From an uncultured Lachnospiraceae bacterium (GTDB taxonomy: Bacteria; Bacillota; Clostridia; Lachnospirales; Lachnospiraceae): 7,433 nt of DNA. The notes under the pieces are model-generated. The model was not told the origin of the DNA and made no database searches. It was given only the letters and a program-made list of their open reading frames with translations. A program made the translations under genes and the position numbers. The stretch spans positions 1 through 7,433 of the forward strand of contig CAJTPM010000078.1 in the NCBI GenBank assembly GCA_910578085.1, written 5' to 3'. Below, piece by piece: positions 1 through 4,764 of the stretch (position 1 is its first letter; each line of letters starts with the position of its first letter).

Positions 1-307
1 CAAAATCAAGCTCTTGCAACGCTTTTGCAATTTCTTTCACTCTATCGGTTTTCGTTCCAGATATAAATTCTTCGATTTCTTCCCCAGAAATATTAAACTG
101 TCCTACAATCGCTTCACTGATTAAATTATCTTCAATCGGTTCGCTGGCAGATTTTCCTGTCAGCAAGAAATGAAGTGCGTCCCACATTTTATCTATATCA
201 CAAATTTCCAAGTTCTCATTTTCCTGCGCTTCTTCCACATCATCAAGACACATAAATTTTTCTAATTCAGTGTCAGTAGTTGACTGATAATTTGCAATCA
301 TTCCCAT
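1..307 (-). CDS. DUF1877 (YfbM-like) family protein, partial
   Basis: The frame runs off the left edge, so only the first 102 residues are visible. It opens MGMIANYQ and carries DIDKMWDALHFLLTG at residues 37-51. Both match the DUF1877 family typified by E. coli YfbM, which has MGMI at the start and a conserved D-K-x-W-D-x-L-H-F-x-L-T-G core. The family has no established biochemical function. The ATG at 307 was chosen over an in-frame ATG 15 bases upstream because GGAGG lies at the right distance before it and because the family begins MGM. The gene follows the XRE gene on the same strand after 33 bp, so co-transcription is possible. It is more AT-rich than the relaxase or recombinase genes, which suggests a separately acquired passenger. 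Family assignment is fairly secure; function is unknown. Confidence 0.8.
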   Translation of the reverse strand, partial: MGMIANYQSTTDTELEKFMCLDDVEEAQENENLEICDIDKMWDALHFLLTGKSASEPIEDNLISEAIVGQFNISGEEIEEFISGTKTDRVKEIAKALQELDF

Positions 308-340
308 TTGTTTTTCCTCCATATTTTACTGTATTGTTCT

Positions 341-1141
341 CTACTTCCGTCCCCGCTGTGGGTTTGGATTTTTCAGCAAGTCCGATTTCTGTGCAATCTT
401 TTTCAGCCACTTCTTTTCTTCCTCGGACAGCTTTTTCAAATTCAGCTTGAGCCGCTTACAGATAAACGCCAAAGCCGCTTGCTCCGGGTCGCTGTCTGGA
501 CTGGCAGTTTCCTCGGCGGTCTGTAAAAAATCTTCCAGCGGATTGTCCTCCGGGACGCTGAAAAAATCGTCCTTATGGGCTTCCCGCAGGTCAAGAGCTA
601 TCTTGTTTATGTCTTGCTGTATCACATAGCGGCAAAAGCTGTCATCGTCAATATGGGCGGTGATAAGCTGTCTTAACTGCGGGTCGGACAAGCCGGGATT
701 GTGCTGCTTCATAATGGTTGCGCTCATAATATCCACAATGGCATTTGCGCTCTGTACCTGCTTGACTGCCGTTCCGTTCACATAGATTTCAAGGTCAGCC
801 ATCAGCCGGGGGAAATCCGGGTGCGCCGCCAGCTCACACAAGAGGGAATTATCCACCCGCCCACTTTTCAATAGTTCAATCATATCATCGCTCAAACGCA
901 GGTCTGCAAGATCGGCGTTTGGGTGATTTTTTGTTTTAGAGCGTCCCAGCAGGTAATCAACGGTCACTTCATAAACCTTTGCCAGCTGGATAAGGGCATG
1001 GTGGCTGATGTCTTTGAGATTGTCTCCCTCATAACTGCCTAAAGCAGATTTGGAAAGATGAGTTTCCTCCGCAAGCTGTTCCAGCGTCAGCCCTCGTTCC
1101 ACACGCAGGTCTTTCAATCGTTCCTGTATGGATAGTTCCAT
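341..1141 (-). CDS. XRE-family helix-turn-helix transcriptional regulator of the element
   Basis: This 266-aa protein has an N-terminal Cro/C1-type helix-turn-helix. Residues 5-65 include LTLEQLAEETHLSKSALGSYE (18-38) and end in the typical VTVDYLLGRS. The remaining ~200 residues form a mostly helical region with no motif I can name; the tail is very basic (KNPNPQRGRK). The frame is open upstream to a possible ATG at 1222, but the ATG at 1141 is preferred: it has an excellent Shine-Dalgarno (AAGGAGGGGG, 3 bases upstream) and the HTH starts at once. A role as DNA-binding repressor of element genes is inferred from the fold. It lies downstream of the SseB gene on the same strand, and an extended -10 promoter plus an inverted repeat in the gap suggest its own, possibly autoregulated, promoter. 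The length far exceeds a minimal phage-type repressor, so the C-terminal half may bind a ligand or partner. Confidence 0.88.
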   Translation of the reverse strand: MELSIQERLKDLRVERGLTLEQLAEETHLSKSALGSYEGDNLKDISHHALIQLAKVYEVTVDYLLGRSKTKNHPNADLADLRLSDDMIELLKSGRVDNSLLCELAAHPDFPRLMADLEIYVNGTAVKQVQSANAIVDIMSATIMKQHNPGLSDPQLRQLITAHIDDDSFCRYVIQQDINKIALDLREAHKDDFFSVPEDNPLEDFLQTAEETASPDSDPEQAALAFICKRLKLNLKKLSEEEKKWLKKIAQKSDLLKNPNPQRGRK

Positions 1142-1144
1142 GCT

Positions 1145-1154
1145 CCCCCTCCTT
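1145..1154 (-). promoter_or_regulatory. Shine-Dalgarno that fixes the start of the XRE gene
   Basis: Read on the minus strand this is AAGGAGGGGG followed by AGC and the ATG at 1141. It is a near-perfect ribosome binding site. It argues against the longer in-frame start at 1222, whose extra 27 residues (rich in W, Y and F) do not resemble an HTH N-terminus. Confidence 0.8.
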
Positions 1155-1186
1155 GTCTGCCCGATAAATGGGAATTTGTCGAGCCA

Positions 1187-1215
1187 ATAATACCAAAAAG
1201 CAGTTAACAAATCTA
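1187..1215 (-). promoter_or_regulatory. candidate extended -10 promoter for the XRE gene
   Basis: On the minus strand TATTAT (1187-1192) is preceded by TGG, giving an extended -10 (TGn-TATTAT). It sits about 46 bp upstream of the XRE ATG. The -35 position (about 1210-1215, TAGATT) is poor, as extended -10 promoters allow. The left arm of the GTTAACA inverted repeat (1203-1209) falls between the -35 and -10 positions, where a bound repressor would block polymerase. Inferred from motif match only. Confidence 0.4.
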
Positions 1216-1235
1216 TGCACAAACTTTCTGTTAAC
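1203..1235. repeat. inverted repeat GTTAACA/TGTTAAC, candidate XRE operator
   Basis: Arms GTTAACA (1203-1209) and TGTTAAC (1229-1235) are exact reverse complements separated by 19 bp. Each contains the six-base palindrome GTTAAC. The right arm covers the SseB stop codon (1231-1233) and the left arm lies within the candidate XRE promoter. Two half-sites about two helical turns apart just upstream of an XRE gene is a common autoregulatory arrangement, but binding is inferred. Confidence 0.4.
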
Positions 1236-2049
1236 CGAACAGCTTTTTCCTATAGAAGGGTTTATTGTCAGCTACTTTCTTCCATGAATTATCGCTAATT
1301 GGCACAATATCCAGATACATGCCCTCAGGCAGGAACGGCTTTCCTGCATTTGCCAGCAGGCCGAACACCTCGTTTCTGTCGCCGTTAAAATCCACTATTA
1401 GAAGATAACTCTTCTCGTCTCCGTTAACCATCAGTTTGAGGTGAATGGCGTTCACTCTTCTGTCTGTTTTTGCAGCCTTGGATATAGCATCAATCATCTG
1501 GACAGGGTACTCGGCAGGTTCACCGACCTGTACCTTTGTGTCCTTCTGAACCACTTTTTCACAGTGACCGCTCTGCTGCATTTCCTTGATCTCTTTGACG
1601 TGCTGAATCAGTTCCTTCGGCATAACGTAGTTGTCGCTGAAGGGATTGATTGCAATCCCCGAACAATTGTTCTTTACCATTTCGCAGTAGTCATCAAAAG
1701 AAAGAACCACTGTCTCCACATCGTCATCCGGGTGGCGAGGATCCCTGCGTAAGCTTTCCCAGTCGGTATACGCGACGATGAAGTGATTTCCGTTGACATC
1801 ATTGATGCCTTCGAATGATATAACTGTATCCTTCAGTATGGTCGCATTTCCGTCTTCTTCCCGTCTTATACCTCCGCCGGTCATGCTGGCAACAGTAAGG
1901 AAGCGGGCATGAAAAGCAATCTCATCGAGGAGCTCGTTCATACAGTCGCTCATTTCTTGCGATGCGGCATCGGCAATGCGAGCTCTCTTTTCCAAAAGAT
2001 CCCGCACCTTATTGTTTGTTACCGGTTTAGTAATATCAAAATCATCCAT
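1231..2049 (-). CDS. SseB-family protein (enhanced serine sensitivity domain)
   Basis: This 272-aa protein has two recognisable parts. The N-terminal SseB domain covers about residues 10-155 and includes NELLDEIAFHARFLTV (38-53), FIVAYTDWESL (90-100) and the SGIAINPFSDNYVMP stretch (130-144). After a polar linker (156-178) comes an SseB C-terminal domain (about 180-272) with YPVQMIDAISKAAK and PFYRKKLFG at the end. The family is named for E. coli SseB, whose overexpression changes serine sensitivity; the molecular role is unsettled, so no reaction is proposed. The ATG at 2049 has a GGGGA ribosome site about 10 bases upstream and an extended -10 promoter behind it. SseB proteins are common chromosomal and passenger genes in Clostridia, so here it is probably cargo. 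It is divergent from the mobilization genes. Confidence 0.82.
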   Translation of the reverse strand: MDDFDITKPVTNNKVRDLLEKRARIADAASQEMSDCMNELLDEIAFHARFLTVASMTGGGIRREEDGNATILKDTVISFEGINDVNGNHFIVAYTDWESLRRDPRHPDDDVETVVLSFDDYCEMVKNNCSGIAINPFSDNYVMPKELIQHVKEIKEMQQSGHCEKVVQKDTKVQVGEPAEYPVQMIDAISKAAKTDRRVNAIHLKLMVNGDEKSYLLIVDFNGDRNEVFGLLANAGKPFLPEGMYLDIVPISDNSWKKVADNKPFYRKKLFG

Positions 2050-2095
2050 AAGTATTTTTCCCCATCAAATTCCGATTTGTCTCTTTGTACTTATC

Positions 2096-2124
2096 ATTTT
2101 ACCACAATTCCGAGAGCGTGGAAA
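2096..2124 (-). promoter_or_regulatory. candidate extended -10 promoter for the SseB gene
   Basis: Minus-strand TAAAAT (2096-2101) is preceded by TGG, making an extended -10. TTTCCA (2119-2124), 17 bp upstream, matches the -35 consensus at four of six positions. It lies about 47 bp from the SseB ATG. The arrangement resembles the candidate XRE promoter, which also has TGG before the -10. Confidence 0.45.
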
Positions 2125-2169
2125 TAGGCAGTTTTTTGGGTGGATTTCCTACCTTTCGGATATACGGGA

Positions 2170-2242
2170 CGGGCGGTCATTCAGGTGTAGACTTAGGGTA
2201 GTTCATCGATGAGCTGCACCTTGAAAAATGAATGACCGTCCG
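2170..2242. repeat. 14-bp inverted repeat enclosing a 45-nt loop
   Basis: Positions 2170-2183 (CGGGCGGTCATTCA) pair with 2229-2242 at all 14 positions, with one G-T wobble (2173/2239). The interior adds GGTG (2184-2187) facing CACC (2217-2220) and a ten-base palindrome TCATCGATGA (2203-2212). No T-tract follows, so it is not an ordinary terminator. It could be a protein-binding site, a transfer or replication origin, or an RNA leader structure. Confidence 0.55.
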
Positions 2243-2285
2243 AAAAGGAATACCCCGGCAGGGGAAGCACCGCAAGGAGCCAATT

Positions 2286-2330
2286 TCTGGACACTTTGTC
2301 CAGAGGTCACTTCGGGACAACTTGTCCCGA
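2286..2330. repeat. two related 19-bp dyads, centres 26 bp apart
   Basis: TCTGGACACTTTGTCCAGA (2286-2304) and TCGGGACAACTTGTCCCGA (2312-2330) are each perfect dyads (arms of 8 and 9 bases) and agree at 15 of 19 positions. Two of the four differences are a matched pair (T/A to G/C at positions 3 and 17) that preserves symmetry; the other two are central. They lie about 100 bp upstream of the VLP start. Likely explanations are a repeated operator, Rep or relaxosome-protein sites, or tandem RNA hairpins. Confidence 0.65.
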
Positions 2331-2428
2331 ATCTGTGGGGAGCGTGCCAACGCCGGAACACGCCGCAGGAATGGGGCAGGAAGCCTTTTCGGAGAGAGCG
2401 GCAACGGAAAGCAAAATGGAGGAAACAC

Positions 2429-2842
2429 ATGAGAGAGAACCCATATAAACGACTGCCGCCCATAGAGCGCAAGCCGGACGGTTCCCTTTACCGTATGACA
2501 CCAGCGCAGCGGAAACAGGCAAACGCCCTGATCCGCCGGGAGTGCTGTTGCTGTGAGGACGGCAACTGCATTGTCCTTGACGATGGGGACACCTTCACCT
2601 GCCCGCAGACCATTTCTTTCTCGGTCTGCTGTAAGTGGTTCCGCTGGGCGGTCTTGCCGCTGGACGGGACGCTGGAAGCGGAGATTTTCCGGGATAAGGA
2701 CTTGAAACGCTGTGCGGTCTGCGGCGGTGTGTTCGTCCCTAAATCCAACCGGGCAAAATACTGCCCCGGCTGTGCCGCCAGAGTTCACAGGCGACAGAAA
2801 GCAGAAAGCGAACGGAAAAGGAGGTCTTGTGTGGACAGTTAG
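2429..2842 (+). CDS. Cys-rich VLP domain protein
   Basis: This 137-aa basic, cysteine-rich protein has four consecutive cysteines at residues 39-42, further cysteines at 47, 58, 67 and 68, and a clear zinc-ribbon pair, CAVC (95-98) and CPGC (112-115), before a very basic tail. The V-L-P triplet at 75-77 (WAVLPLDG) identifies the Cys_rich_VLP family found in Firmicutes mobile elements beside rep and mob genes. The biochemical role is unknown; nucleic-acid binding is inferred from the zinc ribbon and charge. The ATG at 2429 follows GGAGG with a six-base spacer. The frame is open upstream to 2228, but that stretch carries the dyads and lacks family character. It heads the plus-strand rep/mob cluster. 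Confidence 0.85.
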   Translation: MRENPYKRLPPIERKPDGSLYRMTPAQRKQANALIRRECCCCEDGNCIVLDDGDTFTCPQTISFSVCCKWFRWAVLPLDGTLEAEIFRDKDLKRCAVCGGVFVPKSNRAKYCPGCAARVHRRQKAESERKRRSCVDS

Positions 2843-2953
2843 GGGCTGAAAAGTCCTTGATTTTCAAGGCTTTGCAAGCACAGAACAGGGGCAGGTAATA
2901 GAAACTACCGTCTACCCCCAAAAACGGGCTTCTAACCGTCCACAAAACACGAT
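2843..2953. other. structured gap before the replication initiator gene
   Basis: This 111-bp gap contains a short hairpin CCTTGA-TTT-TCAAGG (about 2853-2867). Further on is an imperfect one, GGGG (2888-2891) and GGTA (2894-2897) facing TACC (2906-2909) and CCCC (2915-2918). No terminator T-tract is seen. Structured DNA beside a rep gene could be an origin or the initiator's own binding region; this is inference from position only. Confidence 0.3.
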
Positions 2954-3349
2954 ATGACAAACACAATCTATATCCATCAGCCGGAAAAGGCGGTCAGCTT
3001 TACCCGGCTTCCCAATTTCCTTTTTGAAGCCCCCACATTCACACCCTTGTCCAACGAAGCAAAGGTTCTGTACGCCTTTATCCTGCGCCGGACGGAGCTA
3101 TCCCGCAAGAACGGCTGGGCGGACGAATACGGGCGCATTTACCTGTACTATCCAATCTGCGAGGTAGTCGCCCTGCTCCACTGTGGGCGGCAGAAAGCCG
3201 TCAACACCCTGCGGGAGCTGCAATACGCCGGACTGGTGGAAATCCAGAAGCAAGGCTGTGGAAAACCCAACCGAATTTACCCAAAATCCTATGAAGCGGT
3301 TCCAAACACCGACTTCAAGAAATCCCGTTCTGGTACGCTGGAGGACTGA
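2954..3349 (+). CDS. replication initiator protein A, N-terminal domain (RepA_N), short form
   Basis: The 131-aa product is essentially a RepA_N winged-helix domain. Key stretches are FTRLPNFLFEAPTFTPLSNEAK (16-37), LSRKNGWADEYGRIYLYY (49-66), GRQKAVNTLRELQYAGLVEI (78-97) and GKPNRIYP (103-110). In RepA_N plasmid initiators this domain binds the origin, and a C-terminal domain of variable length completes initiation. Here the protein stops at residue 131, much shorter than typical RepA_N initiators, so activity is uncertain. Downstream frames still contain initiator-tail-like peptides (KYEN, EYEN), hinting at loss of a tail. The start lacks a good ribosome site, so translation may be weak or coupled. 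It lies between the VLP and relaxase genes and would support replication of the excised element. Confidence 0.82.
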   Translation: MTNTIYIHQPEKAVSFTRLPNFLFEAPTFTPLSNEAKVLYAFILRRTELSRKNGWADEYGRIYLYYPICEVVALLHCGRQKAVNTLRELQYAGLVEIQKQGCGKPNRIYPKSYEAVPNTDFKKSRSGTLED

Positions 3350-3532
3350 AAACCGCACTTGACAAGTACGAAAATCAACCCTCTTGGAGTACGAAAACCG
3401 GACGGTATATAGAAATACAAAGATAAAAAGATTGATTTTTATTCTATCCATTCCCTTCCTATCCGAGATATTTTCTGCGGGATTTTCCTGTGAAAAAAAT
3501 CCCGGAAGGGAAAGGAACGGGGAAAGGAGTTT
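3350..3532. other. gap between repA and the relaxase gene, possible degraded repA tail and oriT region
   Basis: The gap contains AGTACGAAAA twice (3365-3374 and 3388-3397, 23 bp apart). It also has a perfect 9-bp inverted repeat CGGGATTTT/AAAATCCCG (3478-3486 and 3496-3504) with a nine-base loop, just upstream of the relaxase ribosome site. MobV origins of transfer usually lie just upstream of the mob gene and contain inverted repeats, so this hairpin is a candidate. I do not see the pMV158-type nick sequence, so the assignment is weak. Confidence 0.3.
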
Positions 3533-4474
3533 ATGGCACAACACGCAATTTTGCGATTTGAAAAACACAAGGGCAATCCGGCAAGACCGCTGGAAGCCCA
3601 TCACGAAAGGCAGAAAGAGCAGTATGCCAGCAACCCGGATATTGACACCAGCCGGAGCAAGTACAATTTCCATATCGTCAAGCCGGAGAGCCGCTATTAC
3701 CATTTCATTCAGAGCCGCATTGAACAGGTGGGGTGCCGCACCCGCAAGGACAGCACACGGTTTGTCGATACGCTGGTAACCGCCAGCCCGGAGTTTTTCA
3801 AGAGGAAATCCCCAAAGGAGATACAGGCGTTTTTCCAGAGGGCGGCGGACTTCCTCATTGACCGGGTAGGGCGGGAAAATATCGTGTCGGCGGTGGTACA
3901 CATGGACGAGAAAACGCCCCATCTCCACTTAACTTTTGTTCCGCTGACAAAAGACAACCGCCTGTGTGCAAAGGAGATTATAGGGAACAGAGCCAACCTC
4001 ACAAAATGGCAGGACGATTTTCACGCTTATATGGTGGAGAAATATCCCGACTTGGAGCGTGGGGAAAGCGCCAGCAAGACAGGCAGGAAGCATATCCCCA
4101 CCCGTCTGTTCAAACAGGCGGTCAATCTCTCCAAACAGGCAAGAGCCATTGAAGCCACGCTGGACGGCATTAACCCGCTGAATGCCGGAAAGAAAAAAGA
4201 GGAAGCCCTCTCCATGCTGAAAAAGTGGTTCCCACAGATGGGGAATTTCTCCGGGCAACTGAAAAAATACAAGGTCACAATCAATGACCTGTTAGCGGAA
4301 AATGAAAAGCTGGAAGAACGAGCCAGAGCCAGCGAGAACGGCAAAATCAAAGACCGCATGGAACGGGCAAAGTTGGAAAGCGAGCTGCACGACATTCAGC
4401 GGCTGGTAGACCGTATCCCGCCGGAGGTGTTGGCAGAACTGAAACGGCAGCAGCATTATGGAAAGGACAGGTGA
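3533..4474 (+). CDS. MobV-family relaxase (Mob/Pre plasmid recombination protein)
   Basis: This 313-aa protein would nick one strand at the element's oriT and pilot it during conjugative mobilization by a helper. The Mob/Pre domain covers about residues 1-190. AHHER (22-26) corresponds to the HNER motif of MobM of pMV158, whose histidine is the nucleophile, so His23 is the likely catalytic residue. NPDIDTSRSKYNFHIV (34-49) is the next conserved block. HMDEKTPHLH (123-132) is the metal-binding HxDExTPHxH signature. Residues 245-290 look like a coiled coil, as in the C-terminal half of other MobV proteins. The ATG at 3533 follows AAAGGAG with a three-base spacer. The gene overlaps the next small gene by 17 bases. 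No coupling protein or type IV secretion gene is present, so the element is mobilizable rather than self-transmissible as far as seen. All key residues are present. Confidence 0.93.
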   Translation: MAQHAILRFEKHKGNPARPLEAHHERQKEQYASNPDIDTSRSKYNFHIVKPESRYYHFIQSRIEQVGCRTRKDSTRFVDTLVTASPEFFKRKSPKEIQAFFQRAADFLIDRVGRENIVSAVVHMDEKTPHLHLTFVPLTKDNRLCAKEIIGNRANLTKWQDDFHAYMVEKYPDLERGESASKTGRKHIPTRLFKQAVNLSKQARAIEATLDGINPLNAGKKKEEALSMLKKWFPQMGNFSGQLKKYKVTINDLLAENEKLEERARASENGKIKDRMERAKLESELHDIQRLVDRIPPEVLAELKRQQHYGKDR

Positions 4475-4670
4475 TTTTATAAGCAATATCAGATACAAAA
4501 AGGAAACAGAAATCGTGACTTTTCAGGGAAAGGAAATCACGCTGGAAAATCTCTCCCCGGTATTCACGCCGGAGCAGGAAGCGGCAAAACGCCGGGAGCT
4601 GGAACAGCAGCTTTATGAGGTATTCCGCAAGTATGCCGACAAACGGCAGAGTGAGGAAGCCGGGGCATAA
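4458..4670 (+). CDS. small relaxase-associated protein of unknown function
   Basis: This is a 70-aa charged protein that I cannot assign to a named family. It contains FQGKEITLENLSPVFTPEQEAAKRRELEQQLYEVFRKYA (22-60), mostly a predicted helix with a hydrophobic heptad-like pattern. The ATG at 4458 overlaps the relaxase end by 17 bases but has no visible Shine-Dalgarno. An in-frame GTG at 4515, preceded by AAAGGA, gives a 51-residue alternative beginning at TFQGKEITL, and this may be the true start. Its position directly after the relaxase and before a terminator suggests a mobilization accessory role, which is inference. Confidence 0.65.
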   Translation: MERTGDFISNIRYKKETEIVTFQGKEITLENLSPVFTPEQEAAKRRELEQQLYEVFRKYADKRQSEEAGA

Positions 4671-4688
4671 GGTTTTCCAAAGTCATCG

Positions 4689-4717
4689 TTGATTTGCGGA
4701 GCTGCTGGCGGTATAAT
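4689..4717 (+). promoter_or_regulatory. strong promoter for the serine recombinase gene
   Basis: TTGATT (4689-4694), a 17-bp spacer, and a perfect TATAAT (4712-4717) form the best sigma-70/sigma-A promoter in the window. Transcription would start near 4724, about 40 bp before the recombinase ATG. The -10 box occupies the loop of the terminator hairpin, so mRNA from this promoter carries only the right arm and cannot fold it. Confidence 0.8.
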
Positions 4718-4746
4718 GAAACTGTCAGCAGCTCCGTTTCTTTTTT
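4697..4746 (+). terminator. intrinsic terminator ending the rep/mob unit
   Basis: Positions 4697-4711 and 4722-4736 form a 15-bp stem: eleven uninterrupted Watson-Crick pairs, then four inner pairs of which two are G-U. The loop is ten nucleotides. TTTCTTTTTT (4737-4746) follows as a U-tract. It lies 26 bp after the stop of the small gene and should end transcripts arriving from the mobilization genes. Confidence 0.78.
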
Positions 4747-4764
4747 AAGAAAAGGAGCGACAAT

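Larger units (their letters stand above)
2050..2428. other. 379-bp gene-free leader between the divergent SseB and mobilization units
   Basis: I see no gene here that I would defend. The left 60 bp hold the SseB promoter. The middle holds a 14-bp inverted repeat (2170-2242) and the right part two related 19-bp dyads (2286-2330). A plus-strand frame is open from ATG 2228 into the VLP gene. Its N-terminal 67 residues run straight through the dyads and look like translated non-coding DNA. This is the natural place for a promoter, an operator or a transfer/replication origin, but I find no strong plus-strand promoter. Confidence 0.6.

Noticed and set aside
1142..1222. N-terminal extension of the XRE protein to an ATG at 1222
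   Set aside because: The ATG at 1141 has a near-perfect ribosome site, and the extension covers the likely promoter and operator.
2168..2176. GACGGGCGG repeated at 6275-6283, possible element-end direct repeat
   Set aside because: Only nine GC-rich bases are shared, flanks differ, and one copy is internal to the recombinase stop region; chance is adequate.
2228..2428. 67-residue N-terminal extension of the VLP protein
   Set aside because: It translates through the twin dyads, has no ribosome site, and lacks family features; GGAGG marks the start at 2429.
3350..3532. pMV158-type MobV origin of transfer
   Set aside because: The known nick-region sequence pattern is not visible here or elsewhere in the window, so no oriT is called; only a candidate hairpin is noted.
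3384..3779. 131-aa plus-strand frame overlapping the repA tail and relaxase
   Set aside because: It starts with TTG, has no ribosome site, and its second half is the relaxase gene in another frame.
3098..3928. 276-aa minus-strand frame opposite repA and the relaxase
   Set aside because: It is antisense to two well-supported genes, has no recognisable domain, and its composition is that of a shadow frame.
4027..4395. 122-aa minus-strand frame opposite the relaxase coiled coil
   Set aside because: The Ser/Phe-rich product is the antisense of Lys/Glu-rich coding sequence; no start signal.
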